A stretch of 64,000 bases of DNA from positions 186,001 through 250,000 of the forward strand of contig JALLLT010000016.1 of the NCBI GenBank assembly GCA_025266875.1, given 5' to 3'. The notes under the pieces were generated by a model that was given only the letters and a program-made list of their open reading frames with translations, was not told where the DNA came from and did no database searches. Source of the stretch: Fennellomyces sp. T-0311. Its lineage: Eukaryota; Mucoromycota; Mucoromycetes; Mucorales; Lichtheimiaceae. A program made the position numbers and the translations under genes. This document shows positions 45,790-57,820 of this stretch, in pieces (within the stretch, counting starts at the first letter, position 1; each line of letters begins with the position of its first letter).

Positions 45790-47588
45790 ATGTCGTCCAT
45801 GCACTCTGCGAGGAATTTGTTGCTCCTCGTATGGGCGCTGTGGATCCGCACCGTAGTTTGTCAGAGTTCCTCGAATCCCGCATTCTGGCAATCGCCAAGA
45901 ACATACAATTCTTCGGGTGCACTGGCACAGGACTCGTCACGAACCCTTGTTGCATTTTCATACGACTTTCAGACGATTTATTCGGGCAATGACTCGCCAG
46001 TGTCTCCCAGAGTGAGCTAATGCAATGAAAATCCAGACTTAGATCACAAAAAAAGAACTAAAAATAACAAAACAACCCTAGCGTCTTGTGTTTGACTATT
46101 CATATGCTTGCAACTCGACGAATACCACGTTTGACTACTTGCAGCAGCTGAATAACAACAATATGCGGTATGGAACGATACCCAATGTACCGACGATAGC
46201 CTTAATCGAACGAGGCTATTGTAATTGGTCAGAGAAACTCCAGGTGGCATCGACGCTTGCTTCATCCAACAACCTCAACCTCTCGGCAGTTCTGCTCTTC
46301 GACAACACCACGCACGATTCCCGCGCAAAATATTCCCTTTACACCGAAAGCGCTGTGACGACTTTCCCTCCCAACGACGGCATACCCAACGAACGCAACG
46401 TCTCCATGATGCGCGATAACGACTTGAGTATCCAAAACACCCCCTCCATCCCCGTTTACTTTGCTCCAAAGACATACGGCGACCAGTTTAAACAGTTTAT
46501 TGCCGGCGCAAACGATACTGGCAGTGAGAGAGAGTTCTGGCAACTGTCAGCCATCCTGGTTCCTTTTGCTGACGACGACGATGGAGGGGGGTCACCTTTC
46601 AGCCGTGGTTATTTATCGTACATTATTGCCTTGGCAGCCATTTTCCTTGTTGGTATGTGTTGCGATAGTAATAAATCGGATGTATGTATTAACCGCAGGC
46701 TGCACAGCTTTGTTTGCCGGAGTAGTGTTTTTGCGATGGTGGCGTATACGGCATCATCGGGAACAAATGGAGTACGAGGCTCAGTTGAGTGCACATGCGT
46801 ACAACATGCAAATGCGAATGCAAGCCAAGCCATTGCCTGTCGACATTGTAAATAGCATCCCCATCTCCAAATACACCGCAGAAACCGTAAAGAACACCAA
46901 CTGCGCCATCTGCCTTGAAGATTACGTCGAAGATACCAACGAGGTCAGAATTCTCGGCTGTGGCCATGGGTTCTGTGTGCTATGCATCGGTAATTAGTGC
47001 TGGCATGTGCGTTTCTCTCTGTCGCTAATTATTGCTATAGACCCTTGGCTTACACAAAAGTCAACAATGTGCCCTATTTGTAAATGGGATTGCTTACCGC
47101 CAGAACTGCGCGATCAGGAAGTTGATCCAGAGGCGACCTTGCCGGTTTCACAGTCTAATTCAGTTCCTGCGCCTCACGTTGCTGTTGTGATTGGAGATGC
47201 TGCTCCCGGGTCTTCTACTTCGGCTATTAGAGCAAATACTCCTGCGTCGACTTCCGAGACTGTTGCTGCTGCAAGTACACCGCAATCTGCAGATGAGGCT
47301 GACAAGAAGGAAGCTGACACAAAAGAGCCAGACGCAAAGGAAGCTGCTATGAAAGAATCTGAATCGAAGGATGACACCATCGATGATACGGCTGCAGATA
47401 CAAAGCCAAGTGCTACAGCTGCTGGCAACAACAATTCGGTAATGACCATTATCAATCAAAGTGATACGGATGATCGACGAGACTTGGAGCATGTGACAAG
47501 CACAGCCACGACGTCCGACAGCAACCCACGGGTGGACGCTGCCGAGCCAAGTAAACGAAATTCCTCGGACAGCCACCACCGCGCATAA
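45790..47588 (+). CDS. PA-TM-RING family E3 ubiquitin ligase
   Basis: Predicted single-pass endomembrane E3 ligase (RNF13/RNF167, plant RMR type). The start at 45790 gives a signal peptide (MSSMHSARNLLLLVWALWIR...VVCQ). After an intron near 46010-46090 comes the lumenal protease-associated (PA) domain: YSYACNSTNTT, IALIERGYCNWSEKLQVA, NLSAVLLFDNTT, IPVYFAPKTYG. A helix (YLSYIIALAAIFLV-GCTALFAGVVFL, crossing an intron) spans the membrane; NxS/T sites are all on the lumenal side. The cytosolic RING is CAICLEDYVEDTNEVRILGC ... CGHGFCVLCI-DPWL ... CPICKWD, with an intron inside ID. Most PA-TM-RING proteins have H-x-x-H (RING-H2); here it is HGFC, a C3HC4-type. The tail is Lys/Asp/Glu- and Ser-rich and disordered. 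Complete. Confidence 0.88.
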
Positions 47589-47933
47589 ATCTTGTTTCAA
47601 AAAGCACCCCTCTTCCCGCTCCTCCCACCTGTCTTTACTATTTTACTAGCTATTCTATACCTTCTTTTCCAGTGTAAAACCACCTGCACTTTCTCCCACT
47701 CATTCAATGTACATTTTAGCTGCTTTGGAACTGTATGAAATACTACTTTATATTTGATTTAACAGAGTTATTTGTTGCCACTTTGGAAAGATGACGAACG
47801 CCTTTCGAGCAGTTTCCATGATCACTAATTCGCTCAGCGTCCATCATAATGCAAGACCACCCAAAACTCAGCTCCTTTAAATTCGTCATTGTCTGTTTTC
47901 GGTGGCGAACCAACCGATCCCTCTACTTTTTAA
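47589..47933. other. Short intergenic region between tandem genes
   Basis: 345 bp between the RING stop and the UFD1-like start, same strand. Pyrimidine-rich at 47610-47700. No gene seen. Confidence 0.4.
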
Positions 47934-50024
47934 ATGAACATCAATTGGACGAAAGCCTACTTTGTCGAAAAGGCTCCCAAGGCACTGGACGCCGGCGACA
48001 AAGTCATTCTCCCTTCATCGGCCCTAGAAGAACTTTTGGCCAAAGTCAACAATAACAGCGAGAGTCTTCCGTCACCATTGACCTTCGAAATTCGCCATCC
48101 ACACAAGCGATCCGTCGTATATAGCGGTGTCAAGGAGTTTAGCGGACAAGGCGATACGATCCAACTACCGTCATGGATGTTCGATACTTTGCAGCTGGAA
48201 GACGGTAGCCGAGTGGTGATCAAGTTCTGTCCTCTGCCCAAAGGATCATGGGCACGATTGCGACCCTTATCGCCTGATGCAGCAGATATTACCGATTATC
48301 GAGCAGCACTCGAATCTCATTTGCGTGCTCATTACAATACCATGGCCAAAGGACAGATGCTTACATGTCGCTACGGAACCCAGAGTTACCCGTTCTTGGT
48401 GACCGATCTGAAACCAGAGAACGCAGTATGCATCACAGACACCGATCTCGAAGTCGATCTCGAGCCACTGGAATCCCAGAGTATTGTGAATGAAAAGACG
48501 GCTGTTTCTCTCAATGAACTTGTGTCTGGAGTGTCGGTTGGCAAGGGCCAGTATCGGTATTGGGAGCTCAAAGTGACTGATAATAAGCAGCCGGTTGAGT
48601 TGCAATTGACAGTGTCATCAGGAGATGCCGGTAAGGACTTGCATTGGCTATTTGGGTATCCGGTTTCTAAGTGGCGCTTTGTAGATTTGGTTGTGGATAG
48701 CACGGAACGACGACCGACTTTGGAGAATCATGAATGGGCAAGTCTGACTTCGGAAGGACATCGTCAATTGACGCTCCCGCCTGCCACGACGTATCATATT
48801 GGTATCCATGGGTATACCGAGAACACAACAGTTACATGGAATTCGTCTGTGGGATCAGGGGCTGAGGAGGATGAATTGATGGATGAGGAGCCTCTTGCCA
48901 ATGAACCGGGCTACGTGCAATGTTCGAACTGCAAGGCTTGGATTCCTGAAAGGACTCTGATGCTGCATGAAGGATTCTGTATACGGAATAACGTCGTATG
49001 CCCACAAGGATGCGGACGGATCTTTAAAAAGGGGAGTCAAGAGTTGGAGCAACATTGGCATTGTGGCGAGTGCGGTACCATTGGATCACAAAGTGACCGA
49101 CCAAAGCATGAGGAATACTTCCATACTCCAAAGACATGCCCATGTCAAGCTTTTACCACAGACAACTATGAGTCTCTGTCCGAGCATCGGAGGACGGACT
49201 GTGCAGAGCGACTTATTACTTGTCGCTATTGTCATGTAAGTAGACGTAAATGGCCAGTAAGGATTTCAGGGCGATTAACTTTGAAAAACAGAACTTGGTA
49301 CCTCAAGGTGTATTATCGCCCGATCCACGCGACCGTCTTCTTCACCTACACTCGCATGAAAGCTATTGCGGAAGCAGAACAATAACATGTCAGAAATGTC
49401 AACGCCAAATACCCATCAAAGATATCCAAGTCCACGCCAAAGTCCATGAAGTCCAAAAGCAAAACCAGCGACTGCCACCTCTATGCAGCAATCAGAATTG
49501 CATTCGGCCACGAGCAAACAACCGCCTTCGGTTATGTCAGTACTGCTTTGGTCCTTTCTGGGTAACGGATGCCGATCCAAAGAATGTCAAGTTGATACAA
49601 CGCGTTGCGCGGAAACTTCATTCGCAGCTAACAGTAAGTGATAAAGGCCATATTTTCTGCTGATAACTGATGTGTTACATTTAAGGTGGGATGTGGCCAC
49701 TCGTATTGTCGCAACAAACACTGTGCTACAAGCAACCAGAAACCACAAGATGCGAACACTGCTGCTAGCACCCTGATACCCATGATCCAGTCGCTACAAC
49801 GTCAAATGAACTTACCCGACCCAAACCCGGAGCTTTATCTCTGTGTTGATGAGATGGTTACACGGAAACGGTTTTTGGCTGAAATGTTGGAAGAAGGAAC
49901 GACGAAAAAGTATAGCATTGCATGGTGTGCCAAGGCTTTGGATTCTGAGGACGAGGATCTCGAACGTGCTCAGCATTGGTTAGATGCGAATGCCCCAAAG
50001 CAACGTATTACTGTAAACCCATAA
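47934..50024 (+). CDS. UFD1-fold protein with TRAF-like and C-terminal zinc fingers
   Basis: A paralogue of the Cdc48/p97 cofactor Ufd1, probably ubiquitin-related. The N-terminal double-psi beta-barrel region matches Ufd1: AGDKVILPSSALEELLAK, TFEIRHPHKRSVVYSGVKEF, IQLPSWMFDTLQLEDGSRV, PLPKGSWARLRPLS, LESHLRAHYNTMAKGQ, DLKPENAVCITDTDLEVDL. A middle beta-rich domain (about residues 195-310) follows, then Cys/His clusters (CSNCKAWIPERTLMLHEGFC, CPQGCGRIFKKGSQELEQHW, CPCQAF, CRYC) of the TRAF/XAF1 zinc-finger type. Two introns join YCHNLVPQG and QLT-VGCGHSYCRNKHCAT, the latter like an AZUL zinc motif, and a C-terminal helical segment WCAKALDSEDEDLERAQHWL resembling a UBA helix. Such long fungal UFD1 relatives are known but uncharacterised. 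It is distinct from canonical Ufd1, which lacks zinc fingers. The splice giving VSRRKW read-through is not used. Confidence 0.85.
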
Positions 50025-52430
50025 CCGCTTCCTTCATGAATATAGATAGATTAATATATATAGACGCTAGCTACCATTCGCTAATATATAATTTTATCAA
50101 TACACCTTCTTTCTTAGCATAAATATCCTTTGCATACCTACTTCTCATAATGCCTTTACCTACTCTGTTTTACAACAGCTTTCTTGGCCTAACAAAGACC
50201 CCTTGCATTAAGCGAATATATTAACAATTACTACATAGCTAATAAAGTCATGACTCTAGTTGTTATACGAGTATTTTTTGAACTTGGCCAAACATTTGTC
50301 CTTTTGTGTATTTGCTCTTGTGTTTACCTACCCCTTTATATTTAGCGAGTGTTTACCAAAATAATGTAATCCTATCACTGCAAAACATCACTGTCCGCAC
50401 CAAATATTATTGATTATGTAAGCTACAGAGGAATGGGACAGTACGTAGCTGGTTGTGTGATTGCGTGGCGACTCTTTTTCCCATTATGGAACTACAGCTT
50501 TTCTCAATCGTGCCATCATTTATATCTGCGCATTCCATTACAAATATCAATATCCTCGCAAGCCTCTTTCACTTGATCCGATTCAAAATACGAGATATCC
50601 AGGTAAACCTCGCTATTATGTTGCGTACTTCCAAAATGTGATCAGAAAAATTCATCACGGTTGCTTGTCCGAACCTTGGCCAACACTATTTTCTCCCCCG
50701 CTCTCTTGCCGAAAATGTCTTAGCATTTCAGTTTTCCATTGCTCATTGGTAAAATATGCCCAAGTACCCACGGTAACTATACTTATCTGGAAAGTCTATC
50801 CCGTGGGAATTGCTAAGCAGTTGGGACGCGCCGATCCATTTGTCGGACAGGTCCGAGGTTATCTCCTAATCGGGCTTATACCCGGCATGACTAAATCCGT
50901 TATTTGTTTTAGCGAAGTGCCGCATTTTGTGGGGTTATGAAGTCCGCTCTTGTCACCACCGAAAGGTTCCAAGAATTAAAAGAAAGGAATCCCGCTCGTG
51001 TACAACATGAAACAAGTTGATGGATAAAAAAAACAGTCCAAATTTGTTCGTATCGTAGGACAGTATATTAATCCTACCATTTAGGATGGCATGAGAAGCT
51101 CATCAGTGGACCACATATCTTAACAACAGTTCCGTCGGTATGAATGGACTTTTGTAGGCATTGCGCTTACATTTATCTTATTAAAGATACCCAAGAATCA
51201 TGGTATCGTGCAGATAGAGACAATTTGGTTAATCAATATGCATGGTGCTGCTTAAGTCTCTACACACATTCGAAAGTAGCACATGAACCGACTTTGCTGC
51301 ATTACCAGTTAACTCTACAACGATATGTATGCAGGCAGGTAATGCATGAATGTAATATGGCAAGTAGTCCACAGTTTCGTGTTGTCATTCATTTATCGAA
51401 CAAATAACAGCTGATCTGTTCAACCTATCATTGTGTCCTATCTTAAAGTTCAACCATCTTATTATGTTGCAAAAGCATAATGATTTTAAGTGTATTAAAG
51501 TCTATACACGACGATACAGTAGGGTGTATGAGGATTATGGATGGAAGCTGGTCATACGCGGACATAGTCCTGATATACCGAAATCTAATAAAACATATCT
51601 TCAAAATTCAATGACCAAAGTCAGCTACTAATCCTAACCTTCATCCATGCCACTGCCAATTATGACAAGATTATTGTTTACGATGACATTCGCGTCGACG
51701 ACTCGCTAGCTAGCGACAGTATTACACTGTCTATCAGTACCCTTGCTTGGCTAATTATCGTACGATACTGTCGGCATGATGCTTATCATATTCTCTGTTG
51801 TAAGTAATTATGAACCATGATATATAATTGCCCACAATATCAAGCGTAACGAGCACCTAATTAATGGACATCATGTTTGCTCGAGCACGGCACGGGTAGA
51901 ACTCTGCTATGTAAACAGGTGTATCCGAGATAAAGGAATCGTCTCGTATCGAACCGAACACAGGACGCGGGACACGGGACGCGGGACGCGGGAACTTGAC
52001 TGATTTCTTTACAGTGTAAAAAATATACCGATAGTTTCACGAAAAAAAAGTATACATATCACAGTATACTTGAGTATCGAAAGCTGAAAAGACTAGAGTA
52101 GTAAAAAAGGAAGAACCAGGAAGGACGAAAAGGAAATCATGCAAATCGGAACTTATGTAAACTAAAATAAGACACAATTGCTTATGGTTACTCTTAATGC
52201 CCATATCTCATTGTTCTCCATTATCTGATGCTGCGCTGGTTATTTATGTGTACAGCTATTTGCCAGCTTATTTCAACTTGCTCTGACATCTTTTTTTTTC
52301 ATTTACGTGCTGATTGCCTCAATAAGGAGGTACCCTACAGTATTTCATCCGGACGGAGATGATGATGCAAGTCCATAATAGTAATATATGGTTTAGTATT
52401 CTGGGTTATGAACTCCTTTATATTAAATAT
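50025..52430. other. 2.4-kb gene-poor region
   Basis: Only frames without recognisable motifs (the longest at 50461-50940, 159 codons, no start or domain I can support). Contains a short GC-rich tandem repeat (51962-51993) and ends at the LINE insertion. Confidence 0.4.
51962..51993. repeat. 8-bp tandem repeat, about four units
   Basis: Units of the form GGGACGCG/GGGACACG in tandem; GC-rich within very AT-rich DNA. Confidence 0.7.
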
Positions 52431-53331
52431 CTAACATCATAATCCATGGTACGATCAGTAGAGCTGTCAATCCTCTGGGACGCCAAGAAGAAGCCTAATG
52501 ACGACCAATGGAAAAAGCTGACAACAGCAAACCCACTTCATAAGGAGTACGCCATACTGCAAGGCCATCTAGATGCACCGAAGGACCCAACGGAAGCAGC
52601 AATTGCTAACAAACGGGACAACGAATTCAAATCACGAGTCAACAAGTACAAGGCAATCCGCTGCCTCCGACAACAGAGAATAGTTGACCCAATACTATAT
52701 TTAAGCGCCCTCCCTAAGGATAGACATCGACTAGTCCGGTGGCGCATGCACTGGCTCCCTTCATACCCGTTAAAGGACTGTCGATGTGGTACTGTTGCCG
52801 CGACGCGAGAGCACTACACCACTTGCCCCCAAATAGGCACTTCGATGGAGGAGTTATTAGATGCCTTCGGCACTATCCCCGCGCTAACTGACGAGATGCA
52901 GCCGCTGGACCACATAATGAACTGCTTGCCGCGTTCAAATGCTGGACTGCTACGAGGCAAATGGAAGAGGGCATGGCCCGCCCTGATTCATGTGCTACGC
53001 AAGATCGACTACCTGAGTCACCCAATTGCTGAGATCGGAGAAGAAGAACCAGCCCCGGAAGTCGCCTTACAAGCCCCTACTGACCACCCATAACCCAACG
53101 CACATGATATGTGTGATGGTATCTATCATAGCATTATCTCCCACTAAAATCCCAAGCACCTCGCCACTATTTTTTTGTTTCAAATCCGACCTGTCTTTTT
53201 TCTCCCTAAAGGGTTTTTTTCAGACATGGTTATACTATTCTTCGTACCGCAAGGAAGTGACCTTATGCCTATAGGAGCAGGTCAATTATCTTCCACCAAA
53301 TAAATATACATTTTCAACTAACATCATAATC
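52431..53331 (+). mobile_element. 5'-truncated LINE (non-LTR retrotransposon) with 14-bp target-site duplication
   Basis: Both ends carry the exact direct repeat CTAACATCATAATC (52431-52444 and 53318-53331). The insert encodes one open frame (52446-53093) that matches the extreme C-terminus of LINE reverse transcriptases: ALPKDRHRLVRWRMHWLPS followed by a CCHC-type zinc knuckle CRCGTVAATREHYTTC. The reverse transcriptase and endonuclease domains are missing, as after incomplete target-primed reverse transcription. The 3' untranslated part ends in the same tail as the micro-insertion at 36243. The coding frame is still open and the duplication is perfect, so the insertion appears recent. The ATG at 52446 is fortuitous. 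Confidence 0.85.
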
Positions 53332-55003
53332 GAGAAAGATTTGGAGCTACGTACTAATATGTAGTACATAGTAGCAACTTTCTCTCATGACAAAGTGATA
53401 TATAGTCATACGGAAAACCTTGATGACAAGCAAGAAATTCTCAGTCATCACACAGTAATGCTTTACTGACAGGCTGAAGGCACGGGATCGGTCATGTTTG
53501 TAACTTATTCTGATGCAAACTGTATGCATTGCCTGTATATCTTGTGTGGTGCAGCTATGCGGGTACCATTGATATGTACGTAAAGAATGGATCCGTTGCA
53601 CCCGTGAATGGAATGATTAGCTGTCAGATGGGGAACTACACCAAAGATATCACCTGTGGCCTTCTAAGTATCACCATTGTGAGAGTCATCATCTGCTGAT
53701 GTATACAAGGCTCTCCATGATAATGCACGGGCCCGCTTTTATTTATGCTCGATCATTTACCGAAAAAAAGCTCACATCCCCGCACTTGAATTAATAGGTT
53801 GGTACGACATTGTTAAGGATATACATTTGCTATGAAAAAACTCGATATTCTTCACCCTCTAGTATCTGATACGTACGTATCCGAAAGTGAGCGCTTTCAT
53901 TCCAGAGGCTGACACAATGGACATATATTCACTGCATGACCACTACATGAGGCATGATCGAACGAGCGAGTTATTCTTTCTCTACCTTCTATTTCAATAT
54001 CTCCCATTATCGTTATCAATCTTTCACCTTTATGTTTTAGTCGCATCCCGTCTTGTAACTTTCCTTCTGGGCCTTATTTGCATTATTGCTAAGCCGAGCT
54101 TTATCTTTTGGAATCGGTTAGAATGGAATTTTTTCCGAGTGCGGATCTCACTTTAGTTTTAGAATAACGCACCCATTTTTGATGTACTACATAATAGGGA
54201 ACTAATCCTTATAGTTGAGTGTGGCACATTACTACGCAAAAAAGTGCGAATGGGAACATCAACAGCTCTTCCTAGCTGATTTGGTAATCTATCACTTTTA
54301 AGGCAGGAGGAGCATGGGCCCCCAAACAAATCACTAGATCGGGAAGAAGCATGCAATACGGCAGGTAGCACTTTTGTGCCTGAGTCATTTACCATTTCCT
54401 TGGGAAGGCTTTGGTGCGCCGATATAGCAAAATCACGGGTCTTGCAAGACGCCACATGACTCATTATCCAAAATGGACAAGTATTATTAGCTTCAGTCTG
54501 CTATCTCCTAAATGACATAATCCCTCGTCATAGAGGCTTACCAATCACTTTATCACCAGTTATTTTCTGAATTGCGAATAAAGCCCTTTTCGGGCTCTAA
54601 TCGGCACATCTTTTAATTGCCAAAGCACGAGCAAATTCTTCTTGGTTGGTTCCAAGAAGCAATAGTTAACTAGCTGGACTCGTGCGGGGTTATTGGAGAC
54701 CATGTGGCATATAGCCTGGACAAGTTTGATCACGTACAGGGCAACGGACCTTCGTAAGAAGAATGACATAATGTTACCTAGGTGATGTATGGACAATGAA
54801 AGTGGACCCCTTTGAATAACTGCTACATACGAAACATCCCGGCGCCTGTTCCCTTATTCCAGAATCGGTAGTACCGATATCTTGGCGTGGCTGGAAAGGG
54901 AAGCTTTCTTCGAACCTGAGTTGATTTTCTCAGCGTTCGGGCCGACGCAACAAACGCATTAACTTTTTCGAAAGAAGAGCAACAAATATCCTTGTTTCAA
55001 ACC
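53332..55003. other. Gene-poor region before the phosphatase gene
   Basis: Overlapping frames on both strands around 54159-54464 (for example LRQEEHGPPNKSLDREEAC on plus) have a repeat-element look but match no family I can name. No gene called. The last 150 bp contain the phosphatase promoter. Confidence 0.4.
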
Positions 55004-56281
55004 ATGACTTCAGCAGAGCCGAAACAGAATGAAGGTCTCATGTCGTTAATTCAGCACCGAGGCCTTTTGAATTTTAGAGATTTAGGGGTGTCTTCGGAAG
55101 ATACCCCGGATGGCAAAAGGTTTGTGCTTTGTCATTTGAAGCAATGCCATTGAAGTGTGTCATTTGACCATGTTCTCGCCCATTTTAGATATATCAAAGA
55201 AGGACTGATTTTCCGATCAGCAACATTGGACAACTTGAACGAGAATGAGGTTAATCAGTTCGTGCGTGATCATAATATCCGCACGATTGTTGATCTCCGT
55301 ACAAGGTAAAACGAAAAAGTCGATGAATGTCTGGTTTCAGTTGTTGTTTGACCTTATTCGCATACAGCCAAGAAGGACACAGCGGCGCGGCCATCGACAA
55401 GAGCTTTCCGACGACTGTTCTTGAAGAGGCAAGAAAAAAAGAAGAATGGCCATAATTGGAAATGCGTAGTAATAGATTGCAATAGATAAAGCCGGCCAAT
55501 CTGCTCCCAACGCCGGCAAAAGACGATGAGATCGTGCACAGGGTGAAGCAAGGTAGTCTAGTACCAAGAAAGAAATACCGAATTGCCTTCACAGGGAAAA
55601 ACTTTGAGCGTTATGGCATCTTCATGTCATGCACGCTGCGCCAAAAATTGTAGGTTTGGTAGAGAAAATGGGGTGATGCAGTGTGGAGTAACAGGAGATT
55701 AACCTGATATAGTATGCTTGTGATGTATTTGCTCTTCTGTCAACGACATCGCGCAGCAATGCTAGTGGGGCGTGAAGTGCTGTCACCGATGGGGATAGCC
55801 AACATGTACAAGAAGCTCGTGACGTACTGCCAAGCCGAGCTGCTGCAAACACTGCTGATATTTACGAATGCAGACAACTACCCCATCCATGTCCATTGCA
55901 CCCAGGGCAAGGATAGAACCGGCCTCGTGTCTTGCTTATTGCTGAGTATAGCAGGTGCACCGGACGAGGTGATAATCAGGGATTATGCAAGGACACAAGC
56001 TGGGTTAGCGCCCATCCGCAATGAAATGCTACATGATCTGAGAAAAGTGGGTCTCTCTGACGAATTTGCGGATGCTCCTCCTCAGGTTTTGTTTCACCAA
56101 ATAAGGCGCGCGGGCAATATTAGTAGCAGACGTCTCACAGTTTATATTATAGAACATGCGCGGATTGCTGGGATATATTAGCGCCACATATGGCTCGATC
56201 GACAGTTACCTTGATCACATCGGGTTTGATGAGGGGCGCCGGGAGCAGGTGCGCAGGATCATAGGCACGGAAAGAGTTTAA
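55004..56281 (+). CDS. Tyrosine/serine phosphatase, Y_phosphatase3 (PTP-like) family
   Basis: Cysteine-based phosphatase; the substrate is unknown (relatives act on phosphotyrosine proteins or phosphoinositides). Exons rejoin as MTSAEPKQNEGLMSLIQHRG, LLNFRDLGVSSEDTPDGK-RYIKEGLIFRSATLD, IRTIVDLRT-SQEGHSGAAI, KPANLLPTPAKDDEI, KKYRIAFTGKNFERYGIFM, RQK-FMLVMYLLF, VGREVLSPMGIANMYKKLV. The P-loop is HVHCTQGKDRTGL (catalytic Cys and Arg present), then GAPDEVIIRDYARTQAGL. The last intron (about 56083-56154) must be spliced to reach MRGLLGYISATYGSIDSYLD and the stop at 56279-56281; reading through gives an unconserved tail. The intron after VLEE starts with GC (55429) and ends AATAG (55485), so it is a GC-AG intron. 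No disabling mutation remains when these introns are used. Confidence 0.85.
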
Positions 56282-56859
56282 ATTAAAAAAAAAAGTAAAA
56301 ATAAAAGCGAGGCACTCTGCTGAGAGGTGTATTTGTTGTTTTTGTGGCATGTCAACAAAGCGGAAGAATCCGTTTGCTTAGAAACACCGCCTCAGTGAGA
56401 AAAGGCGCAGATCCTTTATCGCCAAAAGCAGCGGTGGTTGCAACATTGATCCAGACGAATCATGTTATCACTTGACCATCAAAGATAGCGCTCCAAAATG
56501 ATATTCCCTGGATACCTCCACGTAAATTTTTTTAAGGTTTGCTCGACCACAGTGGGAAAAAAGCCCTCATAGGTACAATAAGGCAAGTTTTTAAACAGGC
56601 CTCATATCTCCGCAAATCGAGAGGGGTTAGTCTGACTGATCTAGTTGCAAATTGAAAGATAAGATCCGTTTGAGGACTGCGATTGGTTGACGCACTATTG
56701 CTCAGTGGTTCCGTCGTGCAGTTTTGACCCTTCTTTTTCCGGTTTCCCCCATCATTTATAAATATCCGCCGATATTTTAGAAGCCCATTTGTTGGCCCTC
56801 CCTTTTTCCCTTTATCTCTCTCGACTACACCTGTTGCATGCAATCGAATATACCCAGAC
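56282..56859. promoter_or_regulatory. Promoter region of the His-rich gene
   Basis: Contains a TATA-like TTTATAAATA at 56754-56763, followed by a CT-rich stretch (56795-56830) up to the start codon at 56860. No coding region recognised. Confidence 0.45.
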
Positions 56860-57450
56860 ATGTCATTTATTGGTTTCGAAATCCTGCCTCTTACTCCCGA
56901 CGAAGACGACAGCAATTACAATAGCATTGACGACGAACCAGACGACTCCACCGTTCGCAGTTGGATGGATGACTCAGAGTGCCAAGAGAACCTGTTCCAA
57001 ATCGTCCCGCTGATGCCCGAGGAAACGGTCATTGATGCTGACAACCATATCCACACACACTTCAAGCTATTCTTTGAAGAGCTGGGTTATCTGACCGAAG
57101 AGCCAGAGCCCATCGATCCCACCAGGGACTACGATGCAGAAGCCCGCCAGCTGCTTGAAGAGCGGGATCGCACCCGGCAGAAGCACATTAACGTCTCAAG
57201 AACGCCGTCCTTATCATATTCAGGTGTCTCATCCACCTCGTCGTCGTTCCACCGCCAGGACTGTGATGTCCGATCCCCGCTGTACATGGGTCATGTCGGT
57301 GGTGGCATGGATCAGCATCACCACCACCACCATCACCATGTGCCCTATCATTCACATCATCTCACTCCTCAATATGTACATTCTCCCTACTCACCGCACG
57401 ACTGTGAATCCCAGCATCATCATTATCATCGGAATCGCCCGCACGCGTAA
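56860..57450 (+). CDS. Acidic, C-terminally His-rich protein of unknown function
   Basis: A 196-residue intronless frame with good promoter context (TATA-like box and CT tract upstream). The N-terminal part is acidic (ILPLTPDEDDSNYNSIDDEP), with a possible helix EEALxxERDRTRQK-like segment (YDAEARQLLEERDRTRQKH). The C-terminus is disordered and contains a run of eight His plus many HH and HxH pairs, which could bind Zn, Ni or Cu. The copper transporter gene lies 34 kb away, so no link is implied. I do not recognise the family. Confidence 0.55.
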   Translation: MSFIGFEILPLTPDEDDSNYNSIDDEPDDSTVRSWMDDSECQENLFQIVPLMPEETVIDADNHIHTHFKLFFEELGYLTEEPEPIDPTRDYDAEARQLLEERDRTRQKHINVSRTPSLSYSGVSSTSSSFHRQDCDVRSPLYMGHVGGGMDQHHHHHHHHVPYHSHHLTPQYVHSPYSPHDCESQHHHYHRNRPHA

Positions 57451-57820
57451 TATATAGTCTTTTCTCATCAAACATCTATATCTCCACACTCCACTGCCAT
57501 CTATACATATATCACTCATAATTCGTTTTATTAATAAAAGTTTGAAAAAATGGTCACTTTGTACTCCTCCCAACACAAAGAAAAAAGGGCGCATTTCCTA
57601 AACTGTGATTCGTTGGCTGATTCAAGGTCGGAGCCAGCAGCCGACGCACAAAACCAAGTGGCGCCGAAAACTGAAAAAAAAAGCATAAGTCTTTTTTTCT
57701 TTCCTCTTTTTTTCTCTCACTTTTTTTCCACTTTTCCATCATTCGCCTGTTTGGACGCCACAACACGCTAGATATCACTTAAGCGCACGCTTACGCAAAC
57801 CACACAACATACACAACAGA
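57451..57820. promoter_or_regulatory. Promoter region of SET9
   Basis: 370 bp with long T- and CT-rich tracts (57690-57745) before the SET9 start codon, typical of fungal promoters. No coding region recognised. Confidence 0.4.

Noticed and set aside
50461..50940. 159-codon plus-strand frame
   Set aside because: No motif, odd composition and no supporting context; cannot be told from a random open frame.
54159..54796. Overlapping frames on both strands, repeat-like look
   Set aside because: No family could be named and both strands are open; kept as intergenic.
56083..56181. Phosphatase C-terminus by read-through to the stop at 56181
   Set aside because: An intron joins APPQ to MRGLLGYISATYGSID, the conserved family ending; the read-through tail is unconserved.
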